DNA of 64,000 bases from Arachidicoccus terrestris (lineage in GTDB: Bacteria > Bacteroidota > Bacteroidia > Chitinophagales > Chitinophagaceae). Positions 8,374 through 17,008 of the stretch are shown piece by piece. How positions within the stretch are numbered: the first letter of the stretch is position 1; every line of letters begins with the position of its first letter. The position numbers were made by a program, and so were the translations under genes. The stretch spans positions 4,092,001 through 4,156,000 of the forward strand of contig NZ_CP083387.1 of NCBI RefSeq assembly GCF_020042345.1, in the 5' to 3' direction. The notes under the pieces were generated by a model, which did no database searches, was not told where the DNA came from, and saw only the letters and a list, made by a program, of their open reading frames with translations.

Positions 8374-9672
8374 TTATTGTTTTTCCACCTCTTTTAAACG
8401 TCTGGACACAGCGAGTGCGTGTGCCCGAAGCCCTTCAGCTTCTGCCATGGTAATGACGGTATCTGCTATTTCTGAGAGCCCTGCAGGGGTCAGTTTCTGA
8501 AAAGTAATCTTTCGCACGAAGCTGTCCAGACTAACACCGCTGTACGCAGTAGCATAGCCATTGGTGGGCAGCGTGTGGTTGGTACCACTGGCATAATCTC
8601 CAACACTTTCCGGTGAGTAATTACCCAGGAAAACAGAACCTGCATTGATGATGTTGCTGGCTACCCGTTCAGGATCCAGCGTCGAAATGATAAGATGCTC
8701 CGCTGCATAAGCATTGGAAAGCTCGATAGCCTGCTCCATGTCACTCAAAACAATGATTTTGCTATGCGCTAAAGCTTTTTCGGCAATAGCTTTGCGAGGC
8801 AAATCTTCGAGTTGGCTCACAACTTCCTTTTCGACTGCAGCAGCCAATTCCTGGGAGGTTGTGATCAGCAGTGCCTGACTGTCCGGCCCATGTTCGGCCT
8901 GAGACAGTAGATCAGCCGCTACATATATGGGGTTGGCACTCTGGTCTGCGAGTACCAGTACTTCGCTTGGACCGGCGGGCATATCGATAGCGGTGCCAGC
9001 ACGTTGGACAAGTTCCTTGGCACAAGTGACATATTGATTGCCAGGGCCGAATATTTTAAAAACTTTGGAAACCGTCTCTGTCCCAAAGGCCATGGCGCCA
9101 ATAGCTTGTACGCCACCAATCTTGTATACCTTTCTAATGCCAACCAGCTTTGCCGCAAACAAGATGGCAGGGTGGAGTTTGCCGGCTTTATCGGGAGGAG
9201 TACAAAGTATAATTTCTTTACAGCCGGCCAGCCTGGCCGGAATGCCCAGCATCAAAATAGTAGAAAACAATGGCGCCGATCCACCTGGAATATAAAGCCC
9301 GACCTTCTCTATACCAACACTTTTGCGCCAACATACGACCCCAGATTGTGTTTCCAGGGGCTTTATATCCGATATTTGACATTTATGAAAGGTTTCAATA
9401 TTGGTGGCTGCAGTCTGAATGGCTGTTTTTAACTTGGAAGAAACAACTGTCTCTGCTTCAGCCCATTCTGTTTCTGAAACAGAAAAGTCCTCCAGTTGAA
9501 CACCATCAAAAGTAGTCGTAAATTGCCTTACCGCCTGATCGCCCTCTTTTTTAATGGCTTCCAGGACATCTGTGACTTTGCCCACCAGACTTAAGTGATC
9601 CAACTGAGGTCGCTGAATGATTTGCGACCATTCAGATCTGGCCGGTGCTATATATGTTTTTATCTTTTGCAT
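8374..9672 (-). CDS. hisD: Histidinol dehydrogenase
   Basis: This zinc- and NAD-dependent enzyme performs the last two oxidations of histidine synthesis. Family marks are YIPGGSAPLFST, the NAD region GVQAIGAMAFGTE, VFKIFGPGNQYVTCAKELVQ, IDMPAGPSEVLVLAD and the metal/catalytic segment SQAEHGPDSQALL, followed by AEHLII. The ATG at 9672 gives the normal start MQKIKTYIAPARSEW and a protein of about 432 residues; an upstream start at 9714 would overlap the end of hisG and add 14 residues without similarity to the family. hisG ends 34 bp upstream and hisC starts 28 bp downstream. Confidence 0.96.
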   Translation of the reverse strand: MQKIKTYIAPARSEWSQIIQRPQLDHLSLVGKVTDVLEAIKKEGDQAVRQFTTTFDGVQLEDFSVSETEWAEAETVVSSKLKTAIQTAATNIETFHKCQISDIKPLETQSGVVCWRKSVGIEKVGLYIPGGSAPLFSTILMLGIPARLAGCKEIILCTPPDKAGKLHPAILFAAKLVGIRKVYKIGGVQAIGAMAFGTETVSKVFKIFGPGNQYVTCAKELVQRAGTAIDMPAGPSEVLVLADQSANPIYVAADLLSQAEHGPDSQALLITTSQELAAAVEKEVVSQLEDLPRKAIAEKALAHSKIIVLSDMEQAIELSNAYAAEHLIISTLDPERVASNIINAGSVFLGNYSPESVGDYASGTNHTLPTNGYATAYSGVSLDSFVRKITFQKLTPAGLSEIADTVITMAEAEGLRAHALAVSRRLKEVEKQ

Positions 9673-9706
9673 TGTATAATAATGAAATAGAGGCTGTATC
9701 TTGTTT

Positions 9707-10564
9707 TTAAACAATCATTTTTTCAATGGGCAGGACCAGTATATCCTCTGCACCCGCAGCTTTGATCTCTTCAATATGTTCCCAGAATTCGTTCTCGCTA
9801 AGCACCGTATGGATGCTACTCCAGCCTGCTTCTGCCAGCGGCAGTACAGTAGGACTTTTCATGCCTGGTAGCATGGTGATCACTTTTTCCAGCTTATCGC
9901 CCGGGACATTCATCAAGACATATTTTTTGCCTTTTGCTTTTTTAACTGTCTGGATACGGAACAATAGCTTTTGGAGGATTTGCTGTTTTTCAGGGCTTAA
10001 CTCAGGCGTTTGAATCAAGGCTGACTGGGATTGCAAAATAATCTCGGTTTCTTTCAACCCATTCATAAATAACGTAGATCCGCTGCTGACCAAGTCACAA
10101 ACGGCATCGGCCAGGCCAATGCTGGGAGCTATTTCTACACTGCCGCTGATCTCATGGATTTCGGCCTGAATGTTGTTTTTGTCCAAGAACTGCTGAACGA
10201 GAACAGGATAGCTGGTCGCGATTTTTTTCCCTTGCAGGAAACCGGGCCCTGTGTATATATCTGTTTTCGTCGTCGCAATAGAAAGTCGGCATTTACCAAA
10301 TCCTAAAAGTTCGGCCACCTTCACCTTTTTGCAGGACTCGTAAACGACATTTTCTCCTACAAAACCAATGTCGGCGACACCGTCCTCGACATATTGCGGA
10401 ATATCGTCATCTCTTAGGAAAAAAACTTCCAGCGGAAAATTGGCAGCTGTCGCTTTTAATTGATTTTTGACGTTGTTATTGATTTCAATGCCACATTCCT
10501 TAAGCAGTTTTACTGAATCTTCGTGTAACCTGCCGGATTTTTGAATGGCTAATTTAAGGACCAT
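9707..10564 (-). CDS. hisG: ATP phosphoribosyltransferase, long form
   Basis: This enzyme joins ATP and PRPP, the first and feedback-controlled step of histidine synthesis. The 285-residue length is that of the long, HisZ-independent form. The N-terminal part shows LAIQKSGRLHEDS, a GVADIGFVGENVV segment and the PRPP-binding loop DAVCDLVSSGSTL (about 153-165). The last ~75 residues (from about VLMNVPGDKLEKVITMLPG) form the ACT-like regulatory domain that binds histidine. It is the first enzyme gene of hisGDCB. Transcription into it appears to be controlled by the leader peptide and terminator at 10612-10731. Confidence 0.97.
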   Translation of the reverse strand: MVLKLAIQKSGRLHEDSVKLLKECGIEINNNVKNQLKATAANFPLEVFFLRDDDIPQYVEDGVADIGFVGENVVYESCKKVKVAELLGFGKCRLSIATTKTDIYTGPGFLQGKKIATSYPVLVQQFLDKNNIQAEIHEISGSVEIAPSIGLADAVCDLVSSGSTLFMNGLKETEIILQSQSALIQTPELSPEKQQILQKLLFRIQTVKKAKGKKYVLMNVPGDKLEKVITMLPGMKSPTVLPLAEAGWSSIHTVLSENEFWEHIEEIKAAGAEDILVLPIEKMIV

Positions 10565-10611
10565 CTTTTTTTGATTTAATGGTGGTTTTAAACAAGTTTA
10601 TTAAAGAATAC

Positions 10612-10641
10612 AAAAAAGGCTTACCGAAACCGGTAAGCCTT
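10612..10641 (-). terminator. his operon attenuator hairpin
   Basis: On the minus strand AAGGCTTACCG, loop GTTT, CGGTAAGCCTT is a perfect 11-bp stem followed by a run of six T. It lies between the leader peptide (stop at 10681) and hisG (start at 10564) and would end transcription before the enzymes. The 5' arm CTTACCG can alternatively pair with CGGGTAAG at the end of the leader ORF. Confidence 0.9.
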
Positions 10642-10680
10642 GACTAAGTTTTATTATGAATATACACAAAACCGTACAAC

Positions 10681-10731
10681 TTACCCGTTGAATAAGAAAT
10701 GATGGTGATGTGTATGTGCTTTTTTAAACAT
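10681..10731 (-). CDS. hisL: his operon leader peptide
   Basis: The ORF encodes 16 residues, MFKKAHTHHHHFLFNG, with His at positions 6, 8, 9, 10 and 11. Such a peptide upstream of hisG is the hallmark of ribosome-mediated attenuation: shortage of charged tRNA-His stalls the ribosome on the His codons. The stop codon lies inside the segment GGGTAAG, which can pair with the 5' arm of the terminator, so a ribosome that reaches the stop would mask this antiterminator and let the terminator form. The ORF starts five bases after a TAGCTTTG promoter element. The function is inferred, but the fit of codons, spacing and structures is very close. Confidence 0.9.
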   Translation of the reverse strand: MFKKAHTHHHHFLFNG

Positions 10732-10736
10732 TGACG

Positions 10737-10744
10737 CAAAGCTA
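10737..10744 (-). promoter_or_regulatory. -7 promoter element TAGCTTTG for the his operon
   Basis: TAGCTTTG fits TAnnTTTG and ends five bases before the ATG of the leader peptide, which would make the leader transcript leaderless or nearly so. No clear -33 TTTG is visible at the usual distance (TTTCTG only). Confidence 0.5.
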
Positions 10745-10876
10745 ATCAGAAATTTCTATATTCAGAAATTTAAATAGTAGATTTTGTGAAATTTGTTTGG
10801 AAAAATCCCGTTTACAACAAAAGAGCCGGATCCTATATGAATAATTTACGACCTTAAGTGATTAAATGGGAAAGAT

Positions 10877-12817
10877 TTGATATTTTGGGTGGTGGAGTTG
10901 AAAGCGACAAGAAGCATTAGGAGAACATCGTTTTTAGTAATAACGCTGTTTTGCTGCCTGCTGAGTGCAAGAGTTCTTGCTCAAAGCAGTGCGGATACCG
11001 TTCCTTTACTTGATACCGTCTCGGCCATAGACACGATCCCTAAAATTCATCAAAGGTCTCGCTTTGGTAAATGGATTAAAAAGGGGTATGATGCTATTAA
11101 ACGCCGCCATCCGCGTGATACTACAGATAAAACCATCGCTTATCATAGCCGTATTGAGAATTATTATCAACCTTATGCAGGTAAGATTATCCGCCATATT
11201 GAAGTCCGGCAGTTTGGTTTTGAGAAAAGCTTTTCGGATACGGCCACTAAAATCCGATATTTTGGTACCCGGATCCTGAACAATTTGCACGCTAACTCCA
11301 AGACCTGGGTAATCCGAAATAATCTGTTTATCCATGAAGATGAGCCGCTCAGCCCGGCCATTATTGCGGACAATGAACGGTATTTGCGTAATCTGAATTT
11401 TATCCGGGATGCCAGAATACTTGTCAAAACCATTGATCCGGCATCCGATTCTGTTGATTTGCTTGTGGTAACCAAGGACTTGTTCTCATTGACAGGTGAA
11501 ATGTCAAGTTTTGACTTGGACCATCAGGAAATTACCATTGGTGACGAGAATCTGATGGGCCTTGGACAATCCTTGGAGGTGACAGGGTTTCATGACCCCG
11601 AACGAAAACCTAAATATGGAATGGATATACGCTACGAAAAATATAATGTACTTAATAGTTTTGTCAACGTAAGTGGCGGTTATGCCGACATTGGTCGTAA
11701 TCTCTATAATTATAAGAAAAATGAACGCTCTTATTTTCTAAATCTGGATCGGCCATTGTATTCTCAGTATGCAAGGACTTTCGGTTTTCTGCATATGACT
11801 AACGCATGGTCGGAACATAGTTTTGAACCCTTTGTAGAGCCAGACTCCGCTTTTTATAAATATCACTATAAAATGATGGATATGGCCTTCGGTTATAATT
11901 TTGGTGCCCGCAGACATCTCCAGTCAACAGAAGTGCCACTGAGAAAGGTAGTCAGTTTCAGGTATTTTAATTATAATTTTAAAGAGAGCCCAGCGCAATT
12001 TGCCGGACGGTATGTGGCCAAGCTCAATGATCGTCAGGCATTTTTAACCAAGTTCACACTATTTAAACAAAAATTCTTTAAGACGCGCTACATCCTGGGT
12101 TTTGGTGCCACAGAGGATATCCCCTATGGGTATAATTTCTCTTTGACAGGAGGATGGTACAGAATTAAGGATTTGTCCAGACCTTATATAGGCCTAGATG
12201 CGAATCGGTATGCTTACACAGAAAAAGGAGATATCATTCAATTGTTCCTACGGGCGGGAACGTATTTCAGGGGTGGTCTGGAGGATGGAAGTATTTTGCT
12301 TGGATCTTCCTTATATAGTCGTTTGATACGGCTTCGCCAGTTGAAGGTGCGTCAGTTTATGCGGTTAAGTTATACCAGTCAGTTCAATACATCGATCGCA
12401 GAGCCTTTACGCATCAATAATGCATTCGGGCTACAGGATTTCCGGCAGGATTCTATACAGGCAAAACGAAGATTGACGCTTAGAAGCGAAACGATCTTCT
12501 TTGCTCCCGGAAAAGTCTTCGGTTTTTCTTTTGCCCCATTTTTAACGGGGGATTTTTCACTGATAGAACCTACGGAACTCAGCATTGATCCATCTCATTT
12601 TTATTATGGTCTCGGAGGAGGAATTCGTACCCGTAACGAAAATCTGGTATTTGGCACCATTGAGCTCAAGGCTATTTATTTTCCCAGAAAAATCTATGGG
12701 CAAAGCCAGTTTAAGATCGGAATCACGACCAATCTACGATTCCGTTATAATTCCAGCTACGTGAGTGCACCGGAATTTGCCCAAATCAATAATGATATTA
12801 GAAATGATATTTTCTAG
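10877..12817 (+). CDS. POTRA-containing outer-membrane beta-barrel protein (Omp85-like)
   Basis: The product (about 640 residues) begins with a Sec signal peptide (SIRRTSFLVITLFCCLLSARVLAQ). A POTRA-like module follows at about 90-215 (GKIIRHIEVRQFGF ... NERYLRNLNFIRDARI ... DSVDLLVVTKD), as in BamA/TamA/surface-antigen proteins. The rest is beta-rich with alternating aromatic residues and ends near a barrel-type C-terminus (LRFRYNSSYV), although the final residue is Phe only after a short polar tail (NNDIRNDIF). It probably inserts or translocates outer-membrane components; the substrate is unknown. The start is uncertain: TTG 10877, GTG 10889 and TTG 10898 are all in frame and no ATG precedes the signal peptide. 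Confidence 0.75.
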   Translation: MIFWVVELKATRSIRRTSFLVITLFCCLLSARVLAQSSADTVPLLDTVSAIDTIPKIHQRSRFGKWIKKGYDAIKRRHPRDTTDKTIAYHSRIENYYQPYAGKIIRHIEVRQFGFEKSFSDTATKIRYFGTRILNNLHANSKTWVIRNNLFIHEDEPLSPAIIADNERYLRNLNFIRDARILVKTIDPASDSVDLLVVTKDLFSLTGEMSSFDLDHQEITIGDENLMGLGQSLEVTGFHDPERKPKYGMDIRYEKYNVLNSFVNVSGGYADIGRNLYNYKKNERSYFLNLDRPLYSQYARTFGFLHMTNAWSEHSFEPFVEPDSAFYKYHYKMMDMAFGYNFGARRHLQSTEVPLRKVVSFRYFNYNFKESPAQFAGRYVAKLNDRQAFLTKFTLFKQKFFKTRYILGFGATEDIPYGYNFSLTGGWYRIKDLSRPYIGLDANRYAYTEKGDIIQLFLRAGTYFRGGLEDGSILLGSSLYSRLIRLRQLKVRQFMRLSYTSQFNTSIAEPLRINNAFGLQDFRQDSIQAKRRLTLRSETIFFAPGKVFGFSFAPFLTGDFSLIEPTELSIDPSHFYYGLGGGIRTRNENLVFGTIELKAIYFPRKIYGQSQFKIGITTNLRFRYNSSYVSAPEFAQINNDIRNDIF

Positions 12818-12885
12818 CCAGACCGTCGCATGCGTCGGCCATATTTAGTGAAAGTAATCAATATCGACATCTCCAGCCCTGATGT

Positions 12886-13180
12886 CTATTTTGCCATTAT
12901 AATGATAAATGAGACAATTCTGTCGCATCTATATGCGGCAGCATGGCGCGACTCGTCTTTAAAGAATTTCAAATTCGTGTAAAACTTCTGGAAGGTATCG
13001 AAACCTGCTGCTCTATATAACTCACCCGACAAATCCATCTTAACCATCTTTAGGATACTGTCTAAAGACAACCAATACCACTTCCCTCAACGATTACCCC
13101 AAATATTGTCTAACGCATCTGATGTTTTACGATTCATGCTATCATCAAAAGCTAGTAAGCTGTGTAAAAACCAAACGGGC
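12886..13180 (-). pseudogene. Probable decayed coding region, family unknown
   Basis: The 412-bp gap after the POTRA gene holds a minus-strand reading frame that reads like protein over about 95 codons but is broken by a TGA at about residue 30 (DDSMNRKTSDALDNIWGNR, stop, then GKWYWLSLDSILKM). It continues through GELYRAAGFDTFQKFYTNL to a stop at 12886. Near that end a second frame continues with protein-like sequence (YHYNGKIDIRAGDVDIDYF) to a stop close to 12840, which suggests a frameshift. I cannot name the family. It may be a remnant of a gene between the POTRA and fucosidase genes; chance open frames cannot be excluded. Confidence 0.35.
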
Positions 13181-13229
13181 TATCAATCTATTTGAAATGC
13201 CCTGATGCAACAATAACTATTCAGGCACA

Positions 13230-14888
13230 TTAAACGATCGCTCCTGAAATCTTAAAAACAAAGGCTTCTTTTAAGCTACCAGGGTCGGATAACTCGACTT
13301 TTAATCCTTCAGTCGTTTGCTCAAATTGCAGTTTGTTATCGACGCCTAGTAATTGAACGGATTTTACGACTCCGACTCCCACGCCTTTAGCCAGCTTTTT
13401 AATAAAAGCGGTTCCATCTGTCGGCCAGCCTAACATTGTAGCATAGAGTGTCTCTCCTTTTTGGGTAAACCGAAAATCATGGGGACCAAAGGGTTTTCCT
13501 TTGCCTTCATTGAACCCTTGGGCGCTCAATGGCGCCGCTGACTCAATGGCTGGCCCTTCTCCGTAATATTTCCATGGACGCGTACAATAGATACTTTCGC
13601 TGTTTATCGCCATCCAATCTCCGATAGCTTCAACGATTTTTCTTTCTTTATCATCAATCGTTCCATTACCACGGACAGGTATATTGAGCATCAGATTCCC
13701 ATTTTTACTCACGACGTCCACCAAGATATGAATGACAGTTTTAGCGCTTTTATAGCCGTTATTGTCATAAAGTCGGCGATCATAATGCCAGTTGCCAATA
13801 CAGGTGTCTGTCTGCCAAGGGAGTGGTTCAATTTCATTGCTCTGCCCTCGTTCGATATCCCAGATCATACATTTGCGCTGCTGTTCATCCAGGATCTTAC
13901 CCGTGACGACTCCGGTCAATTTACCATTGTCTTTAATGGACTTATTATAAAGGTGCGCCGCGATTCGAAGCCCCTTGTCATTTATGGGATGAAAAGGAAG
14001 AACCGTATCATCAAAGTAGACCAATTCCGGGTTATACTTATCAATCAGTTCTATGGTACGTTTATAAAACTTTTCACAGTAAGCCGCTGAAGGAGGTGTG
14101 ACCCCATTTCCCCAGTTCCACTGTTTGTGGATCATGCCGTTGTCCTGGCTGTTCTCACTCAGCGGATGGTTTTGTGCATATAGGTCCGATTTAGGGTCAT
14201 ACTCATACCACCATTTTCCGACTCCTTGCTTTTTGTCTATACGCCCATCATAAGGAACGTCTTTTAACGGTCCGGACTTATCGGCACGCTGCGCCGTCTC
14301 ATACCAACTCCATGCATGGGCGGCGTGGACACTCACGCCAAAAATCAGCCCGTTGTTTTTCGCGGCTTTGGCCCACCCGGCGATCAGATCTTTTCGGGGG
14401 CCGAATTTAGTGGCGTTCCAAGGCTGATAGCTACTGTCATATAAATCAAAATTATCATGATGGTTTGCCAGAGCCATAAAGTACTTAGCTCCGGCTTTCT
14501 TATATAAAGAAACGAGTTCTTCAGGATCCCATTGATCCGCTTTCCAGCTATTGATAACATCCTTAAATCCAAATTTGGAAGGGTGGCCGTACTTTTTACA
14601 ATGAAAATTATAATCGTCAGAACCTTCTTCATACATTCCACGTGCGTACCAGTCACCATGTTCCGGTTCACACTGTGGTCCCCAATGGGCCCAAATACCA
14701 AACTTTGCGTCCCGGAACCACTGCGGTACTTTATACTGCTGAAGGGAATCCCAATTAGGTTTAAAGGGGCCATTTGCAATAAGGTCTTCGCCGAAGTTGC
14801 CGAGGCCTTTTAATGCAGTACCTTTTTTGACAAAAAATAGACCGGGAAGAGCCGCGGCCAAGGTTTTAATTACAGTTCTCCTTTCCAT
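13230..14888 (-). CDS. Alpha-L-fucosidase, glycoside hydrolase family 29
   Basis: The 552-residue protein begins with a twin-arginine-like signal (MERRTVIKTLAAALPGLFF), so it acts outside the cytoplasm. The GH29 catalytic barrel is marked by WFRDAKFGIWAHWGP near residue 57, YARGMYE, YFMALANHHDNFDLYDS (about 155-172), the nucleophile segment ELVYFDD (about 305), and WDIERGQ. The domain ends with a C-terminal beta region. The enzyme removes terminal fucose from host or plant glycans. It is transcribed divergently from an AraC regulator 561 bp away. The flanking gaps contain probable gene remnants, which suggests that this was once a larger glycan locus. Confidence 0.9.
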   Translation of the reverse strand: MERRTVIKTLAAALPGLFFVKKGTALKGLGNFGEDLIANGPFKPNWDSLQQYKVPQWFRDAKFGIWAHWGPQCEPEHGDWYARGMYEEGSDDYNFHCKKYGHPSKFGFKDVINSWKADQWDPEELVSLYKKAGAKYFMALANHHDNFDLYDSSYQPWNATKFGPRKDLIAGWAKAAKNNGLIFGVSVHAAHAWSWYETAQRADKSGPLKDVPYDGRIDKKQGVGKWWYEYDPKSDLYAQNHPLSENSQDNGMIHKQWNWGNGVTPPSAAYCEKFYKRTIELIDKYNPELVYFDDTVLPFHPINDKGLRIAAHLYNKSIKDNGKLTGVVTGKILDEQQRKCMIWDIERGQSNEIEPLPWQTDTCIGNWHYDRRLYDNNGYKSAKTVIHILVDVVSKNGNLMLNIPVRGNGTIDDKERKIVEAIGDWMAINSESIYCTRPWKYYGEGPAIESAAPLSAQGFNEGKGKPFGPHDFRFTQKGETLYATMLGWPTDGTAFIKKLAKGVGVGVVKSVQLLGVDNKLQFEQTTEGLKVELSDPGSLKEAFVFKISGAIV

Positions 14889-15449
14889 TTAAACTAAATT
14901 TATGTTTTATATGCTTGATAAAATGCATTGGACTTAACAGGTACAAACCGACGTTCACTGAAAGCAACAGACATTCTTTTACATCAGGTATCGCTAATTT
15001 GCCATGAATAAACTGAAAATAATCTATTTTCGGGACAGGGTCGTTGCTACTTGAATCATTCTATATTCCTATGTGAACCTGTCCGGTTACTATAACGCCC
15101 GGTGCTCAAAACCGTTCTCGTTTATATGTTTGATCGGTCGTTGCCCTTGCCCATATTTGTCAATAGATACGGTCAAAAATTTGGTGTAAATTTCTTGCAT
15201 GGCCGCTCTCCTGTCACTATAAGTCAATTCAAATCATCGTCATTAAGCCAAGAACAAGTCTAAAGCGGTATTAAATCAACGTTAGTGTCTCACTTTCGTC
15301 GACTTAAAAGAACAACAAGATCAAAATTAGAATAAATTAAGTCATAGAATTTATATTAAATAGACCTTTTTTTGTTCAAATCCGACTTTCGCCATTAAAA
15401 AATTTCTTTAAAAATAGGATCAACCTTAATTTTTTTTAAATTTGACTAT
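14889..15449. other. Intergenic region between divergent fucosidase and araC genes, with a possible coding remnant
   Basis: This 561-bp region must contain the promoters of both flanking genes, but I see no clean TAnnTTTG element for either. A minus-strand frame at 15090-15200 (36 residues, MQEIYTKFLTVSIDKYGQGQ and following) reads like protein and extends upstream without a stop for another 11 codons. It is too short to classify and may be the end of a decayed gene. Nothing else is recognisable. Confidence 0.3.
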
Positions 15450-16331
15450 ATGATTAAACGTACGCTACAATATACATTTTCGCTGCTCAACGTTGATTAT
15501 GTACAGTTGACATCCAAATGGAATTACCGTAACATACTGAGCCCCTATTATAGAATCTATTATATAGACGGTGGTGAGGGAGAAATCTCAGATTTTTTGC
15601 AGACGGTGAAGTTGGAACCAGGGTTTCTATATATGATTCCAAGTTTCACGATGTGTAATCTTTGTTGCAAAAACGACCTTAGTCAATTTTTTGTCCAGTT
15701 CTTTGAAGAATCCACGCATGGAATATCCATGTTCGCGAATAACAGGTCAGTTTTTAAAATAAAAGCGACAGCGTTAGATGTACAATTATTTAATCAGTTA
15801 CTAGCCATTAATCCAGGAAGGGGTATCAACCGGTCCGATAACCCTATGGTATATGAGAAGGATATTTATTATAATGAATACCAGGAGCTGAATAACAAAC
15901 AAAGCCTCAATACCTATTTAGAGACCCAGGGTATCTTGATGCAAGTAATATCCAGGTTCCTAAACCTGAATACAACATTAAGTCATAATGCTCAGGTCAT
16001 TCCCATCAAAATTATCCAATCCCTGAACTATATATTAGCTAATCTGCGGTTGGAGCTATCTGTTACACAGCTGGCAGCCAGAGCACATCAGAACGTCGAT
16101 TATTTTTCAAGACAATTTAAAAAATATACAGGGATGCGGCCCATTGCTTATATAAATGAAAAACGTATAGAAAGAGCCCAGTACCTGATGGCTACCAGCC
16201 GGATGAGGTTATCTGAAATCTGCGATGAAACCGGGTTTGAGAACCTCTCCTATTTTTCTAATACGTTTAAAAAATTAACTGGTATGTCTCCAAGTGATTA
16301 CAAAAAGCAGTTACAGTCAGCCAGGTGCTGA
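15450..16331 (+). CDS. AraC family transcriptional regulator
   Basis: The 293-residue protein has an N-terminal cupin-like sensing region (YYRIYYIDGGEGEISDF, then VKLEPGFLYMIPS at about 48-65) and a C-terminal double helix-turn-helix of the AraC/XylS type. The first HTH is about LRLELSVTQLAARAHQNVDY and the second is in LSEICDETGFENLSYFSNTF, ending with the family signature KKLTGMSPSDYKK. It is transcribed away from the fucosidase gene, so control of that gene by a sugar is a reasonable inference. The start ATG follows an AT-rich leader. Confidence 0.92.
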   Translation: MIKRTLQYTFSLLNVDYVQLTSKWNYRNILSPYYRIYYIDGGEGEISDFLQTVKLEPGFLYMIPSFTMCNLCCKNDLSQFFVQFFEESTHGISMFANNRSVFKIKATALDVQLFNQLLAINPGRGINRSDNPMVYEKDIYYNEYQELNNKQSLNTYLETQGILMQVISRFLNLNTTLSHNAQVIPIKIIQSLNYILANLRLELSVTQLAARAHQNVDYFSRQFKKYTGMRPIAYINEKRIERAQYLMATSRMRLSEICDETGFENLSYFSNTFKKLTGMSPSDYKKQLQSARC

Positions 16332-16929
16332 ACAAACTATGACATATTGCTTAGGGGCACCGCTATATTGTCAACATCAAAATATCGACAAAGCAATGCC
16401 ATGTCAATAATGCCTTCCAGATTGATTATCGATGATCAACACCAGGGATGTTATTAGGTCGCCCCACCACTGGATCAATAATGTTGCTTGGTATTTTACT
16501 GGCGACTGATAGATTTTATCAAAACATGTTATTTCCCGCTTCTGTTTAGATTCGTTACTTTCAATTGTTTAATGAGGGTATTTGGGAACCACCTATCCTA
16601 TCCGAAGTAACATCCAGCGCCGCCGATTGTAACGACTATTCCGTAGACATTAGCCAAACAAAGCCAGATAGCAACATTGGGTTATCATGGTTTAGCCGGA
16701 GGCAGTAGTAAAGACTCCGATGAGGCTATTGCCCCAACTTTGAGGCGGGCAATTTAATAGCCCTGTCGAAAATAGTCTTTAAAATTTTAGATTCTCATGA
16801 CGTAAAATTTGGTCTAAATACATTACACACATACAACGGATGGATGAATGGACTGGTTCAACTATTCATTCCGGAAAATTTAAGGTCCGATGCTCGCTGC
16901 CTATCACGTTTTCTTTTCCCGTTTTTTTT
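16332..16929 (+). pseudogene. Possible degraded gene downstream of araC
   Basis: No intact gene occupies this ~600-bp stretch. Plus-strand fragments in shifting frames read like protein: SPHHWINNVAWYFTGD, then RFYQNMLFPASV, then RYFQLFNEGIWEPPILSEV running on to DSNIGLSWF, then GGSSKDSDEAIAPTL, then FKILDSHDVKFGLNTLHTY and on to about 16910. They follow each other in order with single-base shifts and stops between them, as expected for a decaying gene. Choosing frames by eye is biased, so this is a low-confidence call and I do not name a family. Confidence 0.3.
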
Positions 16930-16985
16930 GACCGTAAAAAAGCGACCGCACCTTTCATTAATGAAAAAGAAAGGTGCGGCCGGTC
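16930..16985 (-). terminator. Intrinsic terminator downstream of osmC-like gene
   Basis: CCGCACCTTTC (16946-16956) and GAAAGGTGCGG (16969-16979) form a perfect 11-bp stem with a 12-nt loop. On the minus strand a T-run follows four bases after the stem. Confidence 0.75.
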
Positions 16986-17008
16986 TTGCTCAAAGAGAGA
17001 TATCTTCT

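Noticed and set aside
10577-10590. ATTAAT-rich stretch before hisG as a second promoter
   Set aside because: No TAnnTTTG element is present between the attenuator and hisG.
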